A stretch of DNA of 64,000 nt from Rhabditophanes sp. KR3021 (lineage: Eukaryota > Nematoda > Chromadorea > Rhabditida > Alloionematidae), in contig CAUJLY010000004.1 in the NCBI GenBank assembly GCA_963281155.1, forward strand, positions 2,542,001 to 2,606,000, written 5' to 3'. The translations under genes and the position numbers were made by a program. Below, in pieces: positions 11,375 to 22,703 of the stretch (position 1 is the stretch's first letter; every line of letters starts with the position of its first letter). Under the pieces are notes generated by a model that had not been told where the DNA came from, made no database searches, and worked only from the letters and a program-made list of their open reading frames with translations.

Positions 11375-12493
11375 TTATACAATAATTTTTGGGATTTGTA
11401 CAGGTGGCGGATTATTCGTATTATTAGTTGATTTAATAACAGTGACAGTAGCATTTGAAATAAACAAGATTTTGAAAGACTTCGGCATGTAGTTCAAAAG
11501 AATATAACGTCTCACAGATTTGTTGAAAATTATTAAAACTGCGGAGGAAATTGAATGGCTTAATATCCAGGTAATCTGCCCGAGGATAACAATGCTTTCC
11601 GGTACAGCAACAAAATTGAACATCACATAAATTACTGAAGCAATAAAAGTAACCGAGCATATAATTGAACTTTGCAAAAATAAAGAATGTTGCATTGTTG
11701 ACATTTCTTTTGAACTCGAATTTAAACTATATCTCCAAAAAAGTACAATGAAAAATAAAATATATAAAATTGTCAATAACACTATAATTGCAACGTTGTT
11801 CGCAAAGTGTGAGTAATTCGAATAAATATATCCATTTTCATAATTTCCCTCAATAGCAACATACGGATCAAAGAACCTAAATCATAATTAAAAGATTTGA
11901 AGGATACTAACTTGCCAAGCATACCCATGAGAAGTAAATATAACAGGGCTTGTAAAAAGTGCAAAATACAATCCATACAAAGCAGCAAGTGGCAAATAAA
12001 ACCAGGTTTTATATCCATCAAACAAAAAAGAACTTAATCTGGGCTTCCAAACGTCAATGAATCTTGAAAAACCTAACAATATTATTAGGAAACAAGCTGC
12101 CGTCCAACAAGCTAAAGCAAAAACTCCTGAGAAATATATTAGATTTGGATGTGTGCAATACACTGCTCCTTGGTATGTTAAGAACCCTGTTAGAAGAGCA
12201 TTAAAACAGATAGTTATGACGTCAAGATAAGCCAGGCTAATCATGATTTTATAACTGAAAGCAATAAATTAAATAAAGCGCATAATTTTTTAAACTTGCC
12301 ACGAGTATTTTCGAAATTCCCAATTAGAAAGAGCGCAGATTGAAGGTATATAGAGTATTTGGAAGAATAGGCCTAAGGAAAAATAGCAAATTCCAAGCAT
12401 TTTATTTGGAACCATATTTTTGGCCCATTCTTCATCACTCTGTTGATGGCAAGAGTAATGTTCTCGAATAAATGCAGAGGATAGAGTAAACAT
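11375..12493 (-). CDS. Seven-transmembrane chemoreceptor, Srt family
   Basis: Serpentine receptor of the nematode Srt class, expected in ciliated sensory neurons; ligand unknown. Exons 12300-12493, 11916-12254 and 11375-11876 give 344 residues. Family signs include YSCHQQ near the N-terminus, the CYKIMISLAYLD of TM2, YCTHPNLIYFSG, then GFSRFIDVW, the AWFFDPY of extracellular loop 2, and a late TM6-7 block ending in SVRRYILLNYM. Seven hydrophobic segments are visible. Both introns are GC-AG: the donors are GTG|GCAAGT and TTG|GCAAGT. Only these donors restore the conserved CYKIM and AWFFDP; the nearby GT dinucleotides give stops or lose the motif. Intron 2 is only 39 nt. This gene is the main evidence that the window is nematode. 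Confidence 0.85.
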
Positions 12494-13026
12494 ATTGTTG
12501 AATGTTAAAAATTTATAGAATGATTTAAATTATCCATATGAAAATATTTTGCCGGAACAAGATTATTGTTTTTATACTATTAAATAAAGAATTACTCCTT
12601 CTTCCGTTTCGTCACTTTCAGATTATAGTTTATCACTTCGTGACAAGAACTACGATATATCTAATTTTATATCGTTTCGAAAAAGTTAGACTCTTTTTTA
12701 ATATTCGGAAGTCTTTAAATAAAGTATTGTTCTAAAAGTTCATTCTGAAAAAACAGAATCAAACTTCGTTTCAAATTCGCAGAACTCATCAAAAATTAAA
12801 TAAAAATTATCACATTTCTAATTATTCAGAAAAGTTAAAAATATACTAGACGAAGAAAGAACATCATCTAGATTACCCTATTACAGAATTGTTATTTAGT
12901 ACTATCAAATACTTAGTTTAAGTAAATCATTCGGACTATAAGTTTAAGCCAATTTGGTCCGGTTTGATTGGCAGCCGTTATTTGATGAGTAGATCGCAGA
13001 TAACCCTCCTGATAAAACTTGACAAA

Positions 13027-13298
13027 AAGGAGGGCACGCTGCTATGTACTTGGCAACTGCTTCAAGTGATACAGATAAAATTGCTAATAAAGAATTCTTC
13101 GCTTGGCCAATATCACCAGTTGCATATAAACATGGTGTTATCAAACTAAACATAGGAAATCAATGGTTTTCTGATGCTGATCGGCTTAGATTACTGGAAG
13201 TTGTTGATGTATTCATATGTCCATCTGAAGATGTAGTGTCTTTAAAGTTGAATAAGACATGCAATAGGGTAGTGCCTTATTTGGAGAGTATATTATAG
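13027..13298 (+). pseudogene. Short-chain dehydrogenase/reductase C-terminal fragment
   Basis: An ORF fragment resembling the C-terminal end of retinol-dehydrogenase-like SDRs: GGHAAMYLATASSDT, then NKEFFAWPI and a helix DADRLRLLEVVD. The family expects about 230 residues before this point, with the TGxxxGxG and YxxxK motifs, but nothing upstream (12494-13026) encodes them. I read it as a stranded fragment. Assignment to SDR is by pattern only. Confidence 0.4.
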
Positions 13299-13448
13299 CA
13301 TGTGATGACGTAGCATGACACCTCTATGCAACACCTTGTAAGAGATGTATGAAAAAAGCTTATTCAATTATTATGTAAATTTTAATAAATTTGTTTTAAA
13401 CACTCGTAAAAACATAATAACAAACAATTATTTTAAAATTAACTAAAT

Positions 13449-13990
13449 TCAAATGTATCTTTTGGAAAGGCAAACAGCCAGTCTCATATCTTTGGGTGTA
13501 ATGGTGACACGCTTGGCATGGGTTGCGCAAAGTTTATTATCTTCGAACAATGCAACGAGGTAAGCTTCGGCAGCTTCTTGAAGGGCTAACACAGCCCTTT
13601 TTGCGAGTCTCTTGTCTTTCGTTGATTCCTGAGTAACCTCACAGACTAAACGGCTAAATGCCAATTGCGGAATGAGTAGCTCGGTCGACTTTTGATATTT
13701 CTTTGAGGACGGCGACTCCATTCTTTACTGGCTTTTTTTCTAGACTGAGCACCAGCTGAAATTAAAATTGAATAAATTAAAAAAACATAACATTATTGAG
13801 TTTAATGCCTAATAACCATTTGGTGGTGTTACTCTTTCAGCAGCATCCTTTTCTTCCTTTATAGTCATGTTGTTACAAGGTAACGGGTTTTATAGTACCA
13901 TTGACCCATCTACAACATTAGTTTTCCTGCTGCTTTTTTGATTTTCTTATTTGCAATTCTTGCAGCTCTTTGGTGTGCAGTTCTAGCCAT
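13449..13990 (-). pseudogene. Divergent histone H3-like gene with disrupted N-terminal part
   Basis: The ORF 13449-13721 encodes an H3 histone fold: [54 protein letters not shown]. The loop where H3 has FKTDLRFQSA is replaced by [12 protein letters not shown], and Arg residues in the N-terminal helix are changed, so it is a divergent variant. Just before YQKSTELL the homologous GTVALREI segment appears as NGVAVLKEI in another frame, as if about 8 nt were lost. Further upstream, 13914-13990 encodes MARTAHQRAARIANKKIKKA, similar to an H3 tail, and an acceptor CAATTTTAATTTCAG near 13755 suggests an intron between them. Either this is a pseudogene or a short H3 variant starting at Met 13721. Centromeric H3 is a possibility that I cannot support further. 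Confidence 0.55.
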
Positions 13991-15372
13991 CTAAATAGTT
14001 AAAAACATTAATTAATTACAATTATCAAAAAGATCACGAGGAAGGTGTTTATTAAATGACAAAAACATCAAATGTCGACAATCCCACGTGTAATCGACGT
14101 GTCAACGTCTAAATATGAATAAAATAAGAGTATAATAATTATAGAATATGAATAATAATTACAACGTAGTTGGTTCAGCCAATTTTCTTTCCTGCTCAGT
14201 TCTGTCTCCTTTGAAGCTTAAATCGCTGTACTCTCCAATAATAATTGTTTTATCACGAAGTACTGGATTGAGAAATTAGGTAATTGCTACTGCGCTAAAA
14301 TATAACAATTAATTGTACCTTGGTTAATTGACTTACCTCACATTGAAACTTATTAATTAATACTTTGATATTGTAGAATGACCCAAATGAGCAACTAAAA
14401 TGCGTGGCATGTAAAAACAATTGTCCCAACACAAATATGATTACAATGCCTTGGGTTATTTTTGCTAACCGCAAATTCTTTTTACGATGGAAGTTCCAAT
14501 GTCATGTTATTGATGCAACTACACTGATTACAAAGCAATTTTGAAAGAAAACTTAACATTTCTTTTAATGCATAAAACACTTCCTGATAATACTTAAAAA
14601 AGATATGGATGACGGATATATTTAAAATAATCTATTACTCTCAATCCTACTTGACTGTTCCGTCAACTGTTAGTGTTGGCTTCAGCTAATCAAATCAAAC
14701 AACTGATATTTTAATCGTCTTTGATAAGGATCGTTGGTCCCAATTATTTCCCACAACAAGTCTATTTCGGAAGTTGAATGGGGAGATATCAATAACAGTC
14801 TGTGCGAGAGTAATTCAAGATTTGGAGTCATAAATACAAATAATACGTAATTTTGATGAAACACGGCCTCCTCCTTAAAATATGCATTATCTTAGATAAT
14901 TAGTTTTATACCAACTCTATTAATTATATTTTTATTTCGTTTAAAGTGAAGTTCTTATTTATGACGAAAGATTAACCTTAATGAGCAATAAAAATATCTT
15001 CATTCAATTTGAATTAATTTATAAGAATACTTATCGAAGCAAATTACACTCGCTATTTATGGCAACTGGCATTGCTTCATGGGACACTTTCAAGGCTTCA
15101 CCATGATCGCTCAAATAATTTACATACACATTCGAAATTATCAAAACTATCAAACGCAAGGCAAGGTGCACTCCTATGCACGTTCACCAACCCAGATAAT
15201 TAACAAATATTCTGCATAATAAATGCAACCATCATTTACCTCCAACAGTTGCCGTTCAACAATTGACCTTTTCCCAATCCGGGATGGTCTGTATGAGAAT
15301 CACTTATTTTAATTCATTTGCAGTTCAAGTTTCTGTATTATTACGTCATTTCATTCCTTGGACATACCAGTT
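13991..15372. other. Intergenic region upstream of the RdRP
   Basis: About 1.4 kb. A 60-codon minus ORF at 14682-14864 and a minus coding-like stretch at 14165-14270 (LRDKTIIIGEYSDLSF, then a polar KGDRTEQERKLAEP) with a donor/acceptor pair nearby (14285-14335) hint at exons or remnants, but no family was recognised. Nothing else is supported. Confidence 0.3.
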
Positions 15373-18300
15373 ATGGAGTACACCCAAAAACAAAGCCCTC
15401 AGATGATTGAGGCAACTCTAGAAGATATTTTAGAATCAAGGTAAGTAAGAGATTTGTTATTATTTGATTATCCTTGTAAAGGGAAGATAGTGGAGAAGGG
15501 ATGCCAGCGGCTATTGAGGAGGAACTCGGCGGAGAGATTGATGCTCGGTTTTGTGATGAAGAGGAAAACACCCAGGAACATATTCCAAGAATCACTTCTG
15601 TATTTGACTATCCTGATACAGACAGTAGTTTTTTGATCGTTATACCTCTCGAAGACGAGTATAATTATGAATTGATTAGTGCCAATGTTGCAGTAAGTTT
15701 GTTATCTTGCATCTTTTTAAGTAATTGCTTTGTAGTCGGAAGTGGAGGGCTACTTCCTCCACAAATCGATCATTAATGTTGTCCTGCCGATCAAAAAGCT
15801 TCTCACAAATCTGAATCTGTTAACAACGGAGGTAAAAGTTCTTGTAAATATGGGCGAGTCGAGTGAGCTGCTATTCAGAACGGTTAGGGACATTTCCACT
15901 TTTTTGTTTCAAAAGACCAAATTAGACTGTACCGTCAAAATCAGTCAAACTTTGTACACATCCACCGTCTTCAATCCAAACGATGGTCTCCTGCCTGTTC
16001 AAGAAATGTCCTTTGGAAACGTGTTGCATCCAAAAAACTATCTCTGCCACAGAAAACATCCAGCCTCCGAATTCGACAAGTACCGCAACATGCTCAATTC
16101 ATTTCATGGTTCTACCAACTTGACCAATAGCATCATCTTGGATTTGGAGCATGACAAGGGTCAATTTAGTTTGAAGTTTGGAACCAGCACATTCCTAAAG
16201 GGAGACCCATACAAGGATCAAGGCGAATACAAGGAGGTTGTCATTAACTTATTCGCCAACTACAGCAGCTTCCGAAAGTTCATCTTCTCAATGAGTGACA
16301 AGCCAGGTGGATTGTTGGATGTCGACATTTACTTTGTTCTGAAGCATCCTATGCAAGTTAGGTGCTGGGAGCACGCCAAGTACAAGAGTGGTGGGGGAAG
16401 GATGACTAGGACTAACATGCAACGTCTTGCTACTTGGGATAGTTCTGATTCTGACCATATTGCCATCAGCGAGGCCTATGTCGTGAATGTGACTCTTACG
16501 GACTTGAAACCTGATCAACTTTACTGGGTTGTCAATCGGTTCCTGGCAAGATCTGGTTGTGAAGCTGAGTATCGTGTAATGGAAACTCGGCACATTTCGA
16601 ACGCTGACTACCTACTCGATCCTGTCGAAGATGGTAAGTACCGGACCAAGATTACTGAAAAGCCTTTTGACTTCAAATACCTCATCTCCGCTATTTTCTT
16701 AAGAGGTGGATTTTTGCGTGACGACTTGATGATTGATGTGGAGAAGAGAGATCAGTTTATGGACATGGTTTTGGGATATTACGAAAGTGACAGCATCCTT
16801 ACGATTGATAGTTTGGAGCGTCTGATCAAGCAAATAGACAAGCAAGGGATCACCGATTGTGTTAGTTCAATGTTAAAGTATCTTTACCATCAATTTGAGG
16901 TTAGTGGAAAGCAAATTATGCAGGTCCAAGAAGATCAAACTCGAAGTGGGTTTGTAAGACTCAGGAAGATTGTGATTACTCCCACCAGAACGATGCTGAT
17001 GCCTCCCGAATACATCATGTCGAATCGTGTTTTGCGCCACTTTGACACAAATGGAGAGAGAACAATTAGAGTTGTTTTTAGAGATGAAGACGGTCTCAAG
17101 ATGAGAACTACTAGTACTGGAGATTATTTAATCAAACTTACTGTTGGAAATTGTCTGGCCAAGGGCTTTATAATTTGCCATATCAAGTTCTCTTACTTGG
17201 GCTCCTCCAACTCCCAAATGAGAGATAATGGATGTTACTTTATTGAAAACCAGAGTGGTCTTGAAGTCACTCATGTTAGAAAGACGATGGGACAGTTCAG
17301 AGTCGAACCCATTCCTAGATTGATGGCTAGAATCGGGCAATGCTTTACTCAAGTTCATGTTTGCGATCAAATTGATATAACCAATTCGATGATTGGGTTT
17401 ATTGAGGACAATGAAGGTGGGTTGCTCAGAAAAGGAAAGCCGTACACTTTTTCTGATGGATGTGGCCTGGTTTCTTTGAGGATGATGACGCGTATTGCTA
17501 GAGACATTGGAGTCTACCCAGTTGTTCCTTCGTGCGTTCAATTTAGATTTCAAGGAATGAAAGGTTTGTACAAATCGTAATTTCAATGTTATATTCAAAG
17601 TGCAACTTCTTATTGATTTTGATTCGTTTTAGGTGTTCTTGCTGTTAGTGAAAAGTTGGGATTTATCAATAATGCATTTGATAATTGCAGAGGAAAAGTC
17701 ATTACTCAAGCTGCTTTCAAAAAACTGGCCTACTTGACTGAGCTTGATTTTCTATTCAGACCCTCACAAGAAAAGTTTTACGCTCCTTGGTCGTCAAAAA
17801 TTGAAATCGTGAAGCATTCCTCACCTACTCCTGTTTGTTTGAATCGTCCCGTAATTAATATCTTGGATCAAGTTTCCCTTAAGCAAAACCCCCAAACAAA
17901 TCAAAGAATCCGTCAGCGTATCCATCAGTTGTACGATCAAAACATCTTTGACGCTACAGAGCCACTCATTGATGAGTTCCATCTACGTTCCAAGTTAAAT
18001 CAGTTTCCGAAGTTCTTAAATTTCAAATCACTCAGATTCGAGGATGGTTTTATTCTGACTAGAGAGCCATTCTTTAGGCAACTTGCTACTGCCTCAACTG
18101 CCTTTGCTATTCGAAATATTATGAAGAAAATGAAGATTAAAATTCCCTTTTCCCAAGGAAGAACTATGTTTGGGATTGTTGACGAAACGGGCCTTCTCAA
18201 CCCAGGTCAAGTCTTTTTCCAATACACTCACGACATCGACCAATACAAGGATCAAAACAATGGCACTTTTGCAAAGGTTCATGTCGGAAAAGTAATGGTC

Positions 18301-20385
18301 TCAAAGAATCCATGTACTATTGGCGGAGATATTCGTATGTTCAACGCTGTTGATGTCCACCAATTGCACCATCTCCGCGATGTCGTTGTCTTCCCAAGCA
18401 CTGGACCTCGCCCACATCCCGATGAAATGGCAGGCAGTGATCTTGATGGAGATGAGTATAGTATTATCTGGGATGAACGGCTGTTTTTGGATAAAAGTGA
18501 AAGAGCCTTTCTTTTCACCAATCCATCCCCCAAAACTTTACCCAATGCTAATATCAAGACCTTGGACCAGGAGATGCGAAACTTCTTAGTGGAACATATC
18601 AGACAAGATTCAATTGGGTTGATTGCTAATGCCTTACTAGTTAATTCGGACATTTACGGGATCGATAGCAAGATTTGTCATACTATAGCTCAAAAACACT
18701 CTGTTGCTGTTGATTTTGCCAAGAGTGGCGTTTACCCTCCTCCATTGACCAACAGAGGAACCAGAAGAAGCCCACCCGAATTACCGGATCGCTTCCCAGA
18801 TTACATGGAAAAAAGACGCTTCCAAAGTTATGAAAGTCCGCGTTTATTAGGACAGTTGTACAGGAGATTAAAGAAGGTTGATGACATCCTAACTATTTCA
18901 ATCAACCACTCTGAGAGAGAAAGCGTCGAAGTTGATGGAGAGTTTGAAATTGAAGGATGGAAGGAGTATGAAGAAACGGCTGCCAAGAACTATCGTTCCT
19001 ACAAAGCAATGTGTGGAAGTATCCTGGAGTCCTACAATATCGAGCACGAATTTGAGTTGTTCTCTAGCTCTTTCTTGAATCTGAAGAACAGAATCAGTGA
19101 CTCGGACAATGATCATCTATCTCAATACAACACTTCCCATGTCATTGAATCCCGTTTAAAGAATGTAATTGCTGACGTCAGAACAAACTTCTTCCAAGCA
19201 TTTGAAGACGGCCGGATGTGGCTTCAAAGAACCGACAAAAAAGTTGGCAACGAAAATCGCGAAGTCTACAGAATTCGTCAAATTCTGGATCGTGACTTTA
19301 CTTATCCAAGTCCTGAAATGATGAAGATGGCTAGTGCATACTACATGGTCGCATATACTGATCATCGTCAAAACCAATTCTTGTCCTTCCCTTGGGCATT
19401 GAGAGATGTGTTAGTTGCAATGAAAGTCAAAGCTCGAGCTAACCCAGAAAGAGTCATCGGTACCAGACAACCCTTAGCTGAGGAGTTGACCGAGAACATT
19501 TACAAGTTCACTCAAAACAATGCTCTTTATGAGGAATTCGTATTGTCGTTCGATGAAGAAACTGGGGGATTTTGTCGCATGTTGGTAGATTACGCCAAAA
19601 TGTACAAAGGGCTTACTGCTCTACTTTATTTTGTATGTAGTTGGGCTGCCACCAATGAAGAGTTGGTAAGACACTTTGATTGCCACCAAATTTGCATCGT
19701 TTTCCTCAAATTTGTGACCAATAATTTAATCAAGATGGATTGTGAAGCTGTTTCTCCAAACTATTTGCGTCACCAATATCTGGCATTGCCAAGTGCTCAA
19801 GTTGATATGAAGGAGATGAGACATAGTATTGGAAGAAAGTTTTTAGATTTCTTAAGAGTAATCTCGCTCCAACGTTTTAAGGATCTTAAATGGTTGTCTT
19901 TAAGTGAACCCAATACAGGATACGATCTTCTTATGATTAATAAAGAATGGGCTCATTTACACAACCATGGAATGGAGACTTATCTCAAAATCTGTTTGTC
20001 TAAAACATTCGACCATCTTTTGCCCTTCCTATGCCGTCAAAAGAACATGGCGAAAGAGGCTGAAGTTATTGCGGACATGGAGCCATTTGTAGTTGAAACA
20101 AGCGGGTTGTTTGATAAAAGAGAACTTGACATGCTCATTTGTGCCTTGAAGAAAGTAAGTGGAGTCAAATACCTTTCCCTGAGAAACATTTGTCGTGGTG
20201 CCAAATCAGGCGCTCAAAGATTTATGATTTCTGCCGTAGGGACTCTAAAACAAAGAAACTCGATAAAATATCATTTATCAGGATCCAGATACCGAACAAT
20301 CCCATTCTTTAATAGCACTGCTGCATTTACTATTAACAATTTTGCCGATACTGATTTGATTCTTCATCTTGCTAAAGACTGTTGA
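15373..20385 (+). CDS. RNA-dependent RNA polymerase, eukaryotic RdRP family (EGO-1/RRF type)
   Basis: Makes secondary small RNAs from target transcripts in RNA interference. Exons 15373-15440, 15482-15692, 15736-17563 and 17633-20385 give 1,619 residues, the usual length for nematode family members. The catalytic double-psi beta-barrel motif DLDGD lies at residues 972-976 (18439-18453), in GSDLDGDEYSIIWDE. Other conserved blocks are FSDGCGLVSLRMM near 17451, QFRFQGMKGVLAVSE spanning the third junction, and MFNAVDVHQLHHLRDVVVFP. All three introns are short (41, 43 and 69 nt) and their junctions conserve frame and family residues. The first two exons encode an acidic N-terminus. The gene looks richer in G/C and C-ending codons than the surrounding DNA, consistent with good expression or strong constraint. 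It appears intact. Which paralogue it is cannot be decided here. Confidence 0.95.
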
Positions 20386-22703
20386 TCTTATTTACTTATA
20401 ATTACTTTTCCTAAATGCAATTTACCTTTTTCAAGTATTGTAGTGCCATTTCATTAAGACACGCGTTTTTAAATAAATATTTGAATTTGTCCTTCTTTTA
20501 ATATTTGCATTTACTTTATTTTTAAATTTACATTTTGTCTATGTTATACACTTTTATTCAATTTTACCTAATTGAAGAAAATATAAAGATTATGAATGAA
20601 TTTTTATGCAACCAATATCGGCATGTTAAAAAGTTAGTGCCACATGAAGTTGTTTCCTTTGATCTTCAAACTATTGTAAGTAAAACATTCATTGAAAATA
20701 TTTGAAATACATAACTTTAGAGTATGGTTAATTTTTGAACAATTTTAAGAAGCCAGATGTATTTCTAAACTGTCAATGTAAATTCAAAAAGTTAATGGCG
20801 ATTCAACTTGACATGATTGAATTATACTTAAATGTTGTGCATCAAAGCGCTCCAAGTAGAATCTTTTAATTGCTCCAAATGATCTCAAAATTCAGACTGC
20901 AATAACGATATTATTAAATCACTATGAATACAACATGAACTCAGCAAATATTACTAATATATAGCCAATCATTTGAATGTTATCCATGGATTTTTGAATC
21001 ATTTTGCTTTTTTAAAAATGAATGAAAATTGTATTTCAAAGGGCACTTTAAATATTAAAAACCAGGAGCATTATTTGTTTTTTACATATCAATTGATCTC
21101 CGAGACTTTTGATTTGAAAAGTTATTAGTTTGTTTTATTAAATTAAACGAAAATTTTTGAATCACAACAACACATACATATTATTATTTTTAGTTAATGA
21201 CTCCAAATTTTGTCTCTGTAGAAATCACAAATATTTATATCAACTTATCTTCAATTGGTTGGCATTGAATCGAACAAGTCGACTAAGAAAAGAGGAAAAT
21301 GATTTGACAAAGCATATGAATTAGCCAACAAAGTTGTACGGTAAATGACATATCAAAAGTTACATTATTATACTCGAGCACAATTTATCAACCATTATAT
21401 CTACTCAAAGTATGTTTGGTAATTGTCCAATTTCATTCGCATATAATGGTATTCTATTATTTTCATCTATACAAAGGGATCTACATAGTTTACCAAAAAT
21501 AAGAAACTTTATGAAGCCTTGGCAGTTGAAAATTATATTAAAATTAAAAGCTTGGATAAGGATAATAGACATCTTCTCAATTTGCCTTCGAATATAAATC
21601 ATGAAGCTAGTATTTGCAATGAACAAACAAATGCAAAGTCAAATTTTGAATGCATTAGCATTTTAAAGATTTGTTTGGCAATGATGATTGTATCGTTGGA
21701 CTGTTTTCTGGAAAAAAAAGAGAACTAAAATATTTCATGAATTCAGATCTCCTCAAATAAATAATATTAGTACCATGTCATTGTATAATAAAGAGAATAG
21801 TTATTCTTCTGATAAACTCACGGAATCTATATATTGCAAATGTAAGATAATTTATGATCGATTGAGTAAAGAATATGAAAAAATATTGTCCACCTAAATG
21901 TACTGAAAATAAAAGTAAATGTTCTAAAATTACTTGCTTAGAAGATTCTTCTTCTGATATTAAAACTAATACATGGGTAGTTAACAATTCCGTTAATTTA
22001 GAAAGTTGTAAACAAGTTTTGCTATTTGAAACATTGGGAATTAATGCAGAACATGTTTTCAAAATTATATGTGCTACAAAACGTTGTAGTCCTCAAATTT
22101 TATACAATGAGGTTAGGGATGAATTAAGAATGTTTTGTAAAAACAATAAGATTAAACTTTTAGATTTGATTCAGTATTTTTACAGATTTTAAAATATTCG
22201 TAAACAGTTATTCAATATTAGAGACTCGATTAATATCTGCCTGCTCGAAGAAAATCAGTATTTCACTTTAAAATCAATGCCTGATGCAGAAGAGTACTTC
22301 ATTTTAAGTAAAAATTATATAATTTTAGTCCACCAACAATTTTGTTTATGCTATAATTTGCATATCATTATCAAATAATGTACGCCTCTTATTTTAATGT
22401 ATTATTATTTGCATATTAACTCTTGCATGTACACGACTTTAGTGACGGTCAGACTCGATTTTTATTCTTTTTCCCTTAAATAAACACACTTGCAATTATA
22501 TTGGTTGGTTTTATACGTATTTTCGTATTCCAAATTGTATCAGTTTAGCAAAGACACTTTTCGGGACGTAATTTAAAAAAGAATTGAAAAATTGAGTGTT
22601 TATTCGTACTACTAATTTAAAAATAATTGAATTAAGTGAAGAAGGTTAGATTGCAAATACCAATGATTGTTGATGAGTTTTAAATATGGATTTAAGTTAT
22701 TGT
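20386..22703. other. AT-rich region with unplaced ORFs
   Basis: About 2.3 kb between the RdRP and bestrophin genes. Apart from the overlapping plus-strand ORFs at 21412-22192, described separately, only noise was found. The stretch 20400-21240 holds no ORF of note. Confidence 0.4.
21519..22192 (+). pseudogene. Unidentified AT-rich coding-like cluster, probably decayed
   Basis: Three plus-strand ORFs overlap in different frames (21519-21728, 21688-21897, 21875-22192). The last encodes 105 residues, Cys-, Lys- and Asn-rich, with CPPKCTENKSKCSK and CATKRCSPQILYNEVRDEL. The change of frame within the overlap at about 21880 suggests a single broken gene. No family was recognised. The composition is richer in A and T than that of the validated genes nearby. 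Confidence 0.25.

Noticed and set aside
12538..12735. 65-codon plus ORF next to the Srt gene
   Set aside because: AT-rich, hydrophobic noise with no family features, immediately upstream of the receptor start.
14682..14864. 60-codon minus ORF as a gene
   Set aside because: Too short, no splice partners, no recognisable motif.
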